Shown: in pieces, positions 26,314 to 35,172 of the stretch
Numbering within the stretch: position 1 is the stretch's first letter
Layout of the letters: every line of letters starts with the position of its first letter
Translations under genes and position numbers: made by a program
The notes under the pieces: model-generated
Database searches by the model: none
Told to the model about the DNA's origin: nothing
What the model saw: only the letters and a program-made list of their open reading frames with translations
Assembly: GCA_018816735.1 (NCBI GenBank)
Contig: JAHIVH010000120.1
Span: forward strand, 16,266-80,265
Direction of reading: 5' to 3'
Length of the DNA: 64,000 nucleotides
Source of the DNA: Pseudomonadota bacterium
GTDB taxonomy: Bacteria > Desulfobacterota > Desulfobacteria > Desulfobacterales > JAHIVH01

Positions 26314-27131
26314 AAGAATTGAAAGGAAAAGTTGCAGCCGTAACAGGGGCGGGATCGGGAATCGGAAGAGCGCTTGCGGAAAATCTGGCAGGAGAAGGGT
26401 GCCATTTGGCGTTGTCGGATATAGACGAAAAGGGCCTTATAGAAACCGTGGGTATGCTTGAGAAATATCATGTGAAAGTGACCCGTCATATTGTGGATGT
26501 ATCTGACAGGGAAAAAATGGATAGATATGCAGCAGACGCCGCATCTGCTCATGGCCAGGTCGATATGATCATCAATAATGCCGGCGTTACAATTGTGACA
26601 TCTGTTCCCGGGGTTTCCTACGACGATTTTGAATGGCTTATGAATATCAATTTCTGGGGAGTCGTCTATGGTACCAAAGCATTTCTGCCTTACCTTCAGA
26701 AACAGCCTGAAGGCCATGTCGTCAATATTTCCAGTATCAATGGCATACTCACCTGGCCAAATCACAGCCCATACTGTTCGGCCAAATTCGCCGTCAAAGG
26801 CTTTACAGAAGTCCTGCTTCAGGAAATGGACGGCACGTCTGTTCGTGTTTCATGCGTTCATCCTGGCGGTATAAAAACCAATATTGCCAGGAATTCACGT
26901 TTCTATGAAAGTGCCAATAAAGAACTGGATAAGGATGGTACGGTTAAACTTTTTGATAAACTGGCCATGACAACGGCTGACAAGGCTGCCCAAATTATCA
27001 TTCAGGGGATCAAGAAAAACAAACGCCGCATTATGGTCGGCATGGACGCCAAAATCATGGACTGGCTGACACGGCTTTTCCCTCTTGCCACTGTAAAACT
27101 CATGGGGATTGTCACTAAAAAAGCGAAGTAG
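26310..27131 (+). CDS. Short-chain dehydrogenase/reductase
   Basis: 273-residue classical SDR: NAD(P)-binding TGAGSGIG at about 11-18, NNAG at about 90, catalytic Ser in NISSINGIL and the YxxxK motif YCSAKFAVKG. A C-terminal hydrophobic segment (TRLFPLATVKLMGIV) may associate with membranes. Such SDRs often act on fatty or steroid-like alcohols. It overlaps the glycosyltransferase gene by 4 bases. Substrate unknown. Confidence 0.9.
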   Translation: MKELKGKVAAVTGAGSGIGRALAENLAGEGCHLALSDIDEKGLIETVGMLEKYHVKVTRHIVDVSDREKMDRYAADAASAHGQVDMIINNAGVTIVTSVPGVSYDDFEWLMNINFWGVVYGTKAFLPYLQKQPEGHVVNISSINGILTWPNHSPYCSAKFAVKGFTEVLLQEMDGTSVRVSCVHPGGIKTNIARNSRFYESANKELDKDGTVKLFDKLAMTTADKAAQIIIQGIKKNKRRIMVGMDAKIMDWLTRLFPLATVKLMGIVTKKAK

Positions 27132-27174
27132 AGTGAATTCTAAACAAATGTAAAATTCTGTAAGGATAAGAATA

Positions 27175-28161
27175 ATGAAGACATCAATTCTGACATTATG
27201 CTGCTTTCTGTTTCCTGTTATCGGATCTTCCATTCATGCAGAACCACTGCCAGGGATTTCCATTCGTGCGTATTCTCCATTGAACGGGGCGATAGTATTC
27301 GAAGCTCAGAAAAATGGCATACAGCAGGCTGACGTGGATATTTTTGTAGATGAATCGTTTGTCGGAAAGACAGATGGGACAGGCCAGTTAAGATCCGAGT
27401 GGCTTGCAGCAGGAGACCATGCATGGCAGGCGAGCCATGAAGGCAACAAAGCAGCAGAAGGTCAGTTTACGGTCAAAGAAACGGTGGATATCGTATTTGA
27501 AGATAGAGGCGCTATAATGAATGGTGAAATGAATCGAAACAATCTTCAGGTACGCCCCCTTATAGAAACGTGGACGGGATTTTTTTCCGTCAGAAACACC
27601 GGTACAACCGCCATAGATCATTTTTCCGTGAGTTTTATATGTCCCATGAGAAACGAAAAATCGATGACCGTAAAACTGGTGTCTCCCCCCATTCCATCAT
27701 GGTTATGGAAGCCGTTTATGGGAAGTATGCTGGATGCCTGCAAACGTCGCATGGTTGTCAATGTTCAAGATAAGAAAGTGACCATGAAAGACGCCTTTTC
27801 CGATATACCTATCACCGTAATAGATATAAATAGCACAAAGCCATTGGGAGAAAATGGACTATTGCCCGGAGCTGTAATAACAGTCCAGTATACAGAACCC
27901 TATCAAAATTGCATTGACGGGTTTGTGAGAAGTATCGGAAAGGAATTGAACATTGAGATAGACCGGGAAGTCGTAGACCCTGAAAACAATATCATGCAAA
28001 TCATTATGCGGGAGTATAAATTCGGGCCGATGGTCTTTAAAAAAATCAAGGCCAATGCGATTTTCAAGGGATTTGGAAAAGAAGGTACCTGTACGTTAGG
28101 CCTTTCTATCGATGATACGGTATACGACCAGGTACCTTGGGTTGCTTTTGAATGGCTGTAA
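27175..28161 (+). CDS. Exported protein of unknown function
   Basis: 328 residues with a clear Sec signal peptide (MKTSILTLCCFLFPVIGSSIHA, cut about residue 22). The mature part begins with what looks like an immunoglobulin-like or PEGA-like beta segment (about 30-100: SPLNGAIVFEA, DIFVDESFVGKTDGTGQL), followed by a region I do not recognise. No lipobox. It starts 43 bases after the SDR with AAGGATAAG upstream. It is probably periplasmic or secreted. Family unknown. Confidence 0.75.
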   Translation: MKTSILTLCCFLFPVIGSSIHAEPLPGISIRAYSPLNGAIVFEAQKNGIQQADVDIFVDESFVGKTDGTGQLRSEWLAAGDHAWQASHEGNKAAEGQFTVKETVDIVFEDRGAIMNGEMNRNNLQVRPLIETWTGFFSVRNTGTTAIDHFSVSFICPMRNEKSMTVKLVSPPIPSWLWKPFMGSMLDACKRRMVVNVQDKKVTMKDAFSDIPITVIDINSTKPLGENGLLPGAVITVQYTEPYQNCIDGFVRSIGKELNIEIDREVVDPENNIMQIIMREYKFGPMVFKKIKANAIFKGFGKEGTCTLGLSIDDTVYDQVPWVAFEWL

Positions 28162-28210
28162 AATGGTTCTTGGGTTTAATGTTTTGTTGAATATTGATCA
28201 AGGGTCGATT

Positions 28211-29008
28211 TTAATTTCCTTTAAATTCCGGTTTCCGTTTCTGGAAAAAGGCGCCGATACCTTCCATAAAATCCTGGGTACCAACTGACAGCATGAATTG
28301 ATCCGCATCCATATGCATCACAGCCTGATCGGTCAAAGAGGCAATGGCATTGACACTTTTCTTCACCATCTGGGCGGCAATGGGGGGTTTTTCCGCATAG
28401 GCCTTCGCCATTTCTTTTGCTTTTGCGATTAACTCTTCTTTGAGGGCAACTTCATCCAGAAATCCCCAGGAAAGAAGGGTTTCCGCGTTTTCTTTCTGAG
28501 CCAGAATAATCATACGTTTTGCCCGGGCAGCTCCTATCAGGTTCACGCACATGGGCAGGGCTCTCCAGCTCAGATTCATTCCCAGCCCCACTTCCGGATA
28601 GCCTATCCGGCAATCGTCCGCCCCAATCCGGAAATCGCAGGCTGCGGCGATGCAGGCCCCGCCACCCAAAGCAAACCCATTGACGGCAGCGATGGTAATC
28701 TGGCTCATTTCGTAGATTTCCCGAATCATTTTAGGCCCGAGATCAAGTTGCCGCAATTTTTTTAACATGGAGGCGCCCATCATGCTGCTGCTCTGGTTGG
28801 AATCGGCCAAATCAACCCCGCAACTGAAATTTTTCCCTTTGCCTGTAAAAATAACGACCCGCGATACCTCATCCTCCTGAAATTCTCTAACCGCCTGGAT
28901 GATTTCCTTCATTAAATCGATGCTTAGCGTATTCAGTTTTTCCGGTCGATTCAGGGAAACGGTTGCTACATGTTCATCACGTTCTACGGTCAAATAGGTA
29001 TAGCGCAT
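28211..29008 (-). CDS. Enoyl-CoA hydratase/isomerase family protein
   Basis: Crotonase-fold protein of 265 residues acting on acyl-CoA thioesters. The oxyanion-hole motifs are present: GKGKNFSCGVDL and VNGFALGGGACIA. The acidic residue in YPEVGLG matches the first catalytic glutamate; the second position is not a clear Glu (NLSWRAL region), so the exact reaction (hydration, isomerisation or other) is uncertain. It begins with ATG after AAGGAGAGA. Single gene, 81 bases downstream of the KefB-like gene on the same strand. Confidence 0.88.
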   Translation of the reverse strand: MRYTYLTVERDEHVATVSLNRPEKLNTLSIDLMKEIIQAVREFQEDEVSRVVIFTGKGKNFSCGVDLADSNQSSSMMGASMLKKLRQLDLGPKMIREIYEMSQITIAAVNGFALGGGACIAAACDFRIGADDCRIGYPEVGLGMNLSWRALPMCVNLIGAARAKRMIILAQKENAETLLSWGFLDEVALKEELIAKAKEMAKAYAEKPPIAAQMVKKSVNAIASLTDQAVMHMDADQFMLSVGTQDFMEGIGAFFQKRKPEFKGN

Positions 29009-29089
29009 GTGTCTCTCCTTGTAAAATGAATGAATTTGATCAATAACAATTACACTGTATCGTACCTGTTTCCAAGGCCTTCATGTCTT

Positions 29090-31066
29090 TCAGGCACTGG
29101 TCGGGTCAGACGGTTTTGAGAGCTCATGAAACAATGCCAGCTGTTCTTTTTTCCCTAAGACCCCTATAATATCATCTTTGGCTAGCACGAAGTCCGGTGC
29201 CGGATTAGTAAATAGCGTTCCATTCCGCAAAATACCGGCAACTGTGACGCCGGTCTTGCTTCGAATTTTTAATTTTTCAATTGTTTTTTCAACCATCGGG
29301 CTGTTCTGAGGTATCGCCACCCAGGTCAGTCCAAATAAACGGGAGGCATTCTGCAATTGGGTAATGGATGTGTATTCTGCATGCAGGTCATATAATGGCC
29401 GGTAGAGTTCATGTCTGACTTCGTCCGTAAACTGCTGGATTCTGTCTGCCGGAAAGTCGAGGTGAAGAAGGGCCTGACGGGTGAATTCCAGGCTTGCTTC
29501 GAATTCCGGCTGCACGATATGATATACACCGCTATCCTGAAATTCCTTCATCTGATCGAGTGATTGTGCACGTGTCACCACGTGGAGGTCGGGCCTTATT
29601 TTTTTAGCCAACGAAACAATTGCCTTTGAAACGATGAATGCAGGTGTCGTGGATAGAAGGAGTTTAGACTTTTTTATTTCTGCTGCCTCCAGAATGATTT
29701 GTTGGCTCGCATCGCCATAAATGATGGGAAAACCAAAGGTTTTTAACTGCTCAATCCGTCTGCCATCAAACTCAAGAATGACAAAGGACACTCCGATTCG
29801 TTGCAAAACATCTGCAATGTGCTTCCCGATCCTGCCGCCACCGGCAATAATCAGATGATCTTTTAACCCATCTTCGGGAAGGTTGATCGTTTGCAGGGTA
29901 AACGGCTTTCGCCACCTGTTGCGAAGCGCATATAAAGGTGTTGTCAATCCGGAAATAAACGGGGTAAAAAACATAGTGATAACGGTTGTGGTAAGAATTA
30001 AGGAATAAAAATCCATTGAAATCGATTGGGTGCTGATGCCAACCCGCGCCAGAACAAATGAAAATTCCCCTACCTGTGAGAGTCCCAATGCGGTTGCAAG
30101 GGGTATGACATTGCCATAGCCGAACGATTTGCTTAAAAACCCGAATATGATTCCTTTGCCGGTCATGATGATCAGAACCAGCAGTAAAACGGTTTTGAAA
30201 TGAGATATCAGATAGTGAGGGTCAAACAGCATGCCGACCGATGTAAAAAAAAGAAGGCTGAAGATATCCCTTAAGGGGATGATGTCACTCAATGCCTGAT
30301 ACCCATAATCGGACTCGCTTAACAGCATTCCTGCCACAAATGCGCCAAACGCAAACGAAAGTCCAAATAGATAGGTTCCATAACCGATGCCCAGTCCCAT
30401 TGCTGTCGTTGCCAGTAAAAAAAGTTCCCTTGAATTCCAGTTGGCGATGTGTTTCATGATCAGTGGTATCAGACGGGTACCACCCAAAATCATTACCAAA
30501 AGAAAAAGAAAGGCCTTGACAATCGCAATGCCCAATAACGGCAGTCCTGCTTTGGGATTGTTTAACTGGGGCAGGATAATCATCATGGGTACGATGGCCA
30601 AATCCTGGACTATCAGCATGCCGATCATGACCCTGCTTGATAATGTGCCGATCCGCCCCTGATTTTCAAGTGTTTTAAGTAAAACCATTGTGCTGGACAG
30701 TGATATCAGGACACCAAACCAGATTGAGCTTATCCATGGCCAGCCAAACAACTGACCCACCGAGAATCCAAAAAGGATGGTTACGACAATCTGGATAGGG
30801 GTGCCGATCAGGGCAATGTTTCTGACCGGTTTTAATTCCTTGAAAGAAAATTCCAGCCCCAGGGCGAACAATAAAAGCGCAATTCCTATTTCAGCCAGCA
30901 TTTCGATTTCATGAATGCTTGAAACAGTAATGCCTCCCGTATAAGGGCCAACCGCTATGCCTGCCAGAATATATCCTAAAATCAGCGGTTGTTTGAGTCG
31001 TTGTGCAATCAAACCGCCTATAAACGCGGCCATCACAATGATAATGATATCACCGGCAATTCCCAT
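29090..31066 (-). CDS. KefB-type K+/H+ antiporter with RCK (TrkA-N and TrkA-C) domains
   Basis: 658-residue monovalent cation:proton antiporter of the CPA2 family. Residues 1-about 385 form 12-13 helices with [15 protein letters not shown] and [18 protein letters not shown], classic Kef/Ybal features. Then a TrkA-N Rossmann domain with the NAD-binding [17 protein letters not shown] and the strand-ending acidic residue in LEFDGRR (about 400-520), and a TrkA-C ligand domain at the end. Similar to E. coli YbaL. It contrasts with the RCK-less antiporter at 7754. Likely role: K+ or Na+ efflux and pH homeostasis under nucleotide control. Confidence 0.93.
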   Translation of the reverse strand: MGIAGDIIIIVMAAFIGGLIAQRLKQPLILGYILAGIAVGPYTGGITVSSIHEIEMLAEIGIALLLFALGLEFSFKELKPVRNIALIGTPIQIVVTILFGFSVGQLFGWPWISSIWFGVLISLSSTMVLLKTLENQGRIGTLSSRVMIGMLIVQDLAIVPMMIILPQLNNPKAGLPLLGIAIVKAFLFLLVMILGGTRLIPLIMKHIANWNSRELFLLATTAMGLGIGYGTYLFGLSFAFGAFVAGMLLSESDYGYQALSDIIPLRDIFSLLFFTSVGMLFDPHYLISHFKTVLLLVLIIMTGKGIIFGFLSKSFGYGNVIPLATALGLSQVGEFSFVLARVGISTQSISMDFYSLILTTTVITMFFTPFISGLTTPLYALRNRWRKPFTLQTINLPEDGLKDHLIIAGGGRIGKHIADVLQRIGVSFVILEFDGRRIEQLKTFGFPIIYGDASQQIILEAAEIKKSKLLLSTTPAFIVSKAIVSLAKKIRPDLHVVTRAQSLDQMKEFQDSGVYHIVQPEFEASLEFTRQALLHLDFPADRIQQFTDEVRHELYRPLYDLHAEYTSITQLQNASRLFGLTWVAIPQNSPMVEKTIEKLKIRSKTGVTVAGILRNGTLFTNPAPDFVLAKDDIIGVLGKKEQLALFHELSKPSDPTSA

Positions 31067-31570
31067 AATCTTCCTTTAAATAGTTTTAGAATAGTAACAT
31101 TTGCAATATTATCCGTCTGTATTGCTTATATACGTTGCATTAACGATTTAATCTGTTTGAAAATGCTTTTGTATCAATCATTTAATTGGGTATTAGAAGG
31201 ATATATGCTTATCAAACAAGCCAATATGGTATGTTGCTTTATTTTCCTAATCCTTTTCAGCATGACTTTGCTCAAATATCGATACCCAAATACATAAAGC
31301 AATCCATCTGAAAAGTAAATATTCTAAAGTGTGTGTATAACATATTGTTATTCAATAATAAACACCTATCATCCTTCAGATGTCAAAATATGGCATTTTT
31401 ATTGCATATGTAAACGACGTTATATTTAAATGTGATTTAATAATTATTTTTATGATACAATATTATTATAATTTCGGTAGTTAAACTATAAATCGCAAAT
31501 GTCCTTTTGGGGCAAATTAAATCAACATTTATATCGGTAAACATTTTAAATTTTTTTATAGGAGAGAAAA
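31067..31570. other. AT-rich divergent intergenic region
   Basis: About 500 bases, very AT-rich towards the right end, between the divergent antiporter and PEP-CTERM genes. It must contain both promoters, and the last part (31500-31560) is the leader of the PEP-CTERM gene with GGAGAG before its ATG. The short track frame at 30989-31297 is not supported. Nothing else is recognised. Confidence 0.45.
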
Positions 31571-32209
31571 ATGAAAAAAGCATTAACTATTTTATGCGCA
31601 ATTTTGTTAGCAGTAGGCCTTTCAGGATCTGCAAGTGCACTTGTATTTGAGTTGGATCATTATGACATCAATCTTAACGACACTGATCCGGGTCTTGTAT
31701 TAAATTATGGCAAAATTTTATCTACACCGGGTTCTGGCGATTTGTCACTGGGAGCATCTTATACGACCCAGTTGTTCAAGCTCTGGACCAACGAAACAAC
31801 AGTAAATGGCGATGATACCGTCCCCCAAAATATTTTTGTTGATTTTTATTTCACCCGGCCCGATTCATTTACCGGAACAGTTGGCGGGCAAACCAATGGC
31901 AATCGCTCGAGCTGGTGGATTTTTTCGGGATATTATCAATATGGTGCTGTGACCTGGTCCGGACCCCAAACCCTGTATTTTGGCCCTGAAGGGGATGGTG
32001 AATTGTTGGTCAGTTTATCAGATGCAACTTTTAATGCAGGTTTTTTTGGGTTGAATGAAGGCAGGTGCCCTGGTGCTGTAATTGATGTGACCTTCACCTA
32101 TCTTAAAGAAGCGTCTTCCCAGGCACCGGTTCCGGAGCCTGCAACCATGCTCCTTCTTGGTTTTGGTTTAATTGGTATCGCGGGTGTTACAAGAAAAAAA
32201 CTTCAGTAA
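31571..32209 (+). CDS. PEP-CTERM sorting-domain exported protein
   Basis: 212-residue secreted protein: signal peptide (about 1-23, ending SGSASA), a beta-rich body, and the C-terminal sorting tripartite signal VPEPATMLLLGFGLIGIAGVTRKK (Pro-Glu-Pro, hydrophobic helix, basic tail). Such proteins are processed by exosortase (EpsH) and usually end up in the exopolysaccharide matrix. No exosortase gene lies in this window. The gene has its own strong GGAGAG site and two hairpins after it, so it is probably monocistronic and well expressed. Function of the body unknown. Confidence 0.92.
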   Translation: MKKALTILCAILLAVGLSGSASALVFELDHYDINLNDTDPGLVLNYGKILSTPGSGDLSLGASYTTQLFKLWTNETTVNGDDTVPQNIFVDFYFTRPDSFTGTVGGQTNGNRSSWWIFSGYYQYGAVTWSGPQTLYFGPEGDGELLVSLSDATFNAGFFGLNEGRCPGAVIDVTFTYLKEASSQAPVPEPATMLLLGFGLIGIAGVTRKKLQ

Positions 32210-32237
32210 GGCATCAATTATTAGGTTGGTTTTACAC

Positions 32238-32265
32238 CTAAGGCCCCTGTTTAAAGGGGCCTTAG
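32238..32265 (+). terminator. Hairpin after the PEP-CTERM gene
   Basis: CTAAGGCCCC / GGGGCCTTAG, a 10-bp GC-rich stem with an 8-base loop that can extend inward (TTTAAA), 29 bases after the stop. No U-tract directly follows; it may stabilise the mRNA 3' end or act with the next hairpin. Confidence 0.65.
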
Positions 32266-32278
32266 GGCTCACTTTGAA

Positions 32279-32316
32279 ACCTCAGAGAATTTTCTTGATT
32301 CTCTGAGGTATTTTTT
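32279..32316 (+). terminator. Rho-independent terminator of the PEP-CTERM gene
   Basis: ACCTCAGAGAAT / ATTCTCTGAGGT, a perfect 12-bp stem with a 7-base loop, followed by ATTTTTTATTTTT. A textbook intrinsic terminator on the plus strand, overlapping the end of the convergent gene. Confidence 0.88.
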
Positions 32317-33667
32317 ATTTTTCCGGCAGACCATCATCAGGAAAAACCGCTCCATTCGGGAATGTATCATCAGGCAAAATGGACACTTCACTCGTGGCAT
32401 CAATGAATAGCCTTCCTTCAATATTCATACTATCCATTACAATAGTATTTCCTGTTATATCGAGATTAAAAAAAGGATCATCATTCAGGGTGATGCGTTG
32501 CGTGTTATTTCCGGCAAGTGTTACTGTTCCTTTATTGTGAAGAAATTCTCCGGTATTATCCAGCTCGCCGGTGATGAAAATATATGCCCCCTGTGCAGGG
32601 GACAGAACACCTGCCTGATCGATAAATAAGTTATGAAAAATGGAATCTGTTCCGGGGATGAAAGTCCCTTTGAAAATAGAAAGTTCTTTTACGATTAACT
32701 GTTCTGTTTCAACATAGCTTTCATTTTCTACCTCCAGATAATCGAATTCAGTCTCACCGGAAATGACCTGGGGGGCTTCGCCTTTGAGTACAACTGTTCC
32801 GCCATTGACCGAAAACGTACCGTTATTGATCAGGTTTCCGTATAAAAAAAGGGTTGCTTCCGAATGAATCGTCAGGCATCCATTTTTCCCGATTTCAATA
32901 GTATTGAGATGTGCGGATTCCCCATTCAGTATGAGGGTTCCGTTTGAAATTTTTAAGCGTCCGCTGATTTTAAGCCCGGCGTTATAAATGAAGGTATCTC
33001 CGCCAGTTATTTCGAGCTCGTCATTTTCCTGACCAAAATCAAATTCACGGATGGACGGAAACGTATCTTTTATTTCCTCAGCAGGGCAGGCATTTTTAGG
33101 GTTAAAATCGCACTGTCCGGATGTATTGTACCAGTATCGATAGAGAAGTGTACTATTCTCGATTTGAATGAAATCAAGCGCGCCGTAAACATCTTGATAT
33201 TTGAATAAAAGAATACCCCGGTAAGAATTTTTGTATGATCTGGAAGCAGACGTTGCAAAAACAATTTTATCCGGACAGGAAAAATTTAATTCAGGTGTGT
33301 TGTTTAAGACATCGACCGTGCTGAATCCATTGTAGGATTTATAGGAGGATGTCTGCCAGATAGAAGGGCCATCTGAAACGTTTGCAAAGGATAGTCCTTC
33401 AATGCTGTAAATATATCCAAAGTGTTCATTGGCCTGGCTCCATGGGATTTTTACCAGACCCAGGTCCAGGCATTTGCCAATTTTACTGATGCCCTGTCCT
33501 TGAACAATATCGGCATGAACGTGTTGAGGATATGGAATGAAGAACAAAAGATTCAAAATAAGATACCATATGCTCCTATTGATGGTGTTCCCGGATATCT
33601 TATAGACCAATGGTTCTTGATGGCAGTTCGGGGTTGTGGATTGCGGCATAAAAACGCTCTGGGTCAC
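32315..33667 (-). CDS. Exported beta-repeat protein of unknown function
   Basis: 450 residues. A hydrophobic segment (about 33-48, IWYLILNLLFFIPYPQHVHA) looks like a signal peptide, with the real start perhaps at a later codon than the track's, because the first 30 residues are unusually long for one. The C-terminal half repeats short motifs (NNGTFSVNGGTVVLKGEAPQ and a second copy near NTGEFLHNKGTVTLAGNNTQ), as in beta-helical surface proteins and adhesins. No anchor domain or autotransporter barrel was seen; the protein ends in an acidic tail. It converges on the PEP-CTERM gene and shares its terminator region. Function unknown. Confidence 0.72.
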   Translation of the reverse strand: MTQSVFMPQSTTPNCHQEPLVYKISGNTINRSIWYLILNLLFFIPYPQHVHADIVQGQGISKIGKCLDLGLVKIPWSQANEHFGYIYSIEGLSFANVSDGPSIWQTSSYKSYNGFSTVDVLNNTPELNFSCPDKIVFATSASRSYKNSYRGILLFKYQDVYGALDFIQIENSTLLYRYWYNTSGQCDFNPKNACPAEEIKDTFPSIREFDFGQENDELEITGGDTFIYNAGLKISGRLKISNGTLILNGESAHLNTIEIGKNGCLTIHSEATLFLYGNLINNGTFSVNGGTVVLKGEAPQVISGETEFDYLEVENESYVETEQLIVKELSIFKGTFIPGTDSIFHNLFIDQAGVLSPAQGAYIFITGELDNTGEFLHNKGTVTLAGNNTQRITLNDDPFFNLDITGNTIVMDSMNIEGRLFIDATSEVSILPDDTFPNGAVFPDDGLPEK

Positions 33668-34077
33668 TATCGTTCTCCGGAATTGTTTGGTGAATAAATC
33701 ATCGATATCATTTTGGCCTTGGTTCAGTCAGCTGCAGGGAGCACATTTCATGCCAGATAAAATTTTTACATATCTACTTGTTTTAATATGTGATTGCTAA
33801 TTTTTAACTGTTTTAGTTGGTGTTTAAGTATCCTTGCACCTTATTTTCGTTGCCGCCTAAATATCTGCTTAACGATTTGAATTTTATACACTTATTATGG
33901 CGAAGGGTTTAATATGCATGAAATTTCATACACAATTTGTTTTCAGATAGATGTTTATGTGGAGATTGTTTAATTTGCCTTGTTGACAGGATTATGGGCT
34001 TAACATATTTAGAGGGCATGGATTTAAAAGTCGTTTGAAATAACGTCAAATCAATATTTTGATGGCCGGAGGGGAGT
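33668..34077. other. Divergent intergenic region without recognised feature
   Basis: About 410 AT-rich bases between the exported repeat protein and the diguanylate cyclase. Expected to hold two promoters. No gene, RNA or strong hairpin noticed. GGAGGGG at about 34068-34074 is the ribosome-binding site of the GGDEF gene. Confidence 0.4.
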
Positions 34078-35106
34078 ATGAAGGAAAAGGATAAGACATA
34101 TGAAACACGTGCACTTGCCGCATGTGTGGAGGTTGGAAAGCTTCTGACATCGACACTCAATTTAAAGGAAATCCTGAGGCTGATTGTTGTAAAAGTAAGT
34201 GAACTCGTGGAAGCGGAAAACTGGTCACTTCTTTTAAAAGATGAAAAAACCGGTGAACTGAGTTTCAGCATTGTCGTGGGGATTGACGAGTCCCTGTTTA
34301 AGGGGATCAGGCTTGCACCCGGAGAGGGTATCGCAGGCATTGTGGCAGAGACAGGTGAAATTAAGATTATTCAGGATGTGCATGCCGATACCTGCTTCTA
34401 CAGAAAAGTGGATGAAACAACCGGATTTACCACCCGGTCTGTTATCTGTGTACCGCTTAAAACCCATGGGAAAGTGTTGGGCGTGCTTGAGATTGTCAAT
34501 GTGAAAGATACGACCTTTTTTGAATCCCATTATCTTCGCATTTTGACCATACTTTCAGACTATGCAGCCATTGCCATTGAAAATTCCCACCACTGTGACC
34601 GGATTTTTCAGTTGACCATCCGGGATGAATATACCGGTCTTTTTAATGCGCGCTATCTTCATCAGATTCTTGACGGGATCATCGATCAGGGAAAAGGGGA
34701 AGAAAGACAACTGGCCCTTGTATTTGTCGATATCGATAACTTCAAGGAAGTGGTGGATACCTATGGCCATTTATTGGGGTCCCAGGTTTTGAAGGAAGTG
34801 GGGAATACGATGAGCGATTGCATTCATGGAAATGATATTCTCGTCAAATACGGCGGAGATGAGTATATCATTATTTTGCCGGATAAAAACAGATCAGAAG
34901 CCATTTCCTGTGTGGAAACCATTATAGACACAATCAGAAAAACCACTTATCTGGCATCTGAAACAAAGCCGGTTTATATTACCGCCAGTTTTGGCATTGC
35001 GTTGTACCCTGATGATGCATCAACGTCAAGGGATCTGCTTTCAAGGGCGGATAACATGATGTACACGATAAAGCGTTCCACAAAAAACGGATATGGTGTG
35101 GCCTGA
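34078..35106 (+). CDS. GAF-GGDEF diguanylate cyclase
   Basis: Cytosolic signalling enzyme of 342 residues: GAF sensor (about 15-170), then a GGDEF domain (about 180-340) that makes c-di-GMP from two GTP. The active-site loop reads YGGDEY (GGDEF with Tyr at the last position), and the metal aspartate is in VFVDIDNFK, so activity is plausible. The inhibitory RxxD site is absent (HGND at that position), so product feedback is probably missing. A strong GGAGGGG precedes the ATG. It is a single gene followed by a palindromic terminator. Confidence 0.93.
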   Translation: MKEKDKTYETRALAACVEVGKLLTSTLNLKEILRLIVVKVSELVEAENWSLLLKDEKTGELSFSIVVGIDESLFKGIRLAPGEGIAGIVAETGEIKIIQDVHADTCFYRKVDETTGFTTRSVICVPLKTHGKVLGVLEIVNVKDTTFFESHYLRILTILSDYAAIAIENSHHCDRIFQLTIRDEYTGLFNARYLHQILDGIIDQGKGEERQLALVFVDIDNFKEVVDTYGHLLGSQVLKEVGNTMSDCIHGNDILVKYGGDEYIIILPDKNRSEAISCVETIIDTIRKTTYLASETKPVYITASFGIALYPDDASTSRDLLSRADNMMYTIKRSTKNGYGVA

Positions 35107-35138
35107 TCGGTGTATTCAATAAGTGCGTAAATGCACGG

Positions 35139-35169
35139 TCAATGCCGTTTTCTTAAGAAAACGGCATTG
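35139..35169 (+). terminator. Perfect palindromic hairpin, likely terminator; copy of a repeated sequence
   Basis: CAATGCCGTTTTC / GAAAACGGCATTG with a TTAA centre (13-bp stem), 33 bases after the diguanylate cyclase stop and just before the convergent CobT stop. The first 20 bases (with the preceding T) recur with one mismatch at 63865-63884. It probably ends transcription of both convergent genes. Confidence 0.7.
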
Positions 35170-35172
35170 AAT

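Noticed and set aside
30989-31297. 102-residue plus-strand frame reaching into the gap before the PEP-CTERM gene
   Set aside because: The first third is antisense to the KefB-like gene, no Shine-Dalgarno precedes it, and the composition is that of AT-rich non-coding DNA.
34271-34504. Small plus-strand frame inside the diguanylate cyclase gene
   Set aside because: An out-of-frame shadow of the GAF-GGDEF gene.
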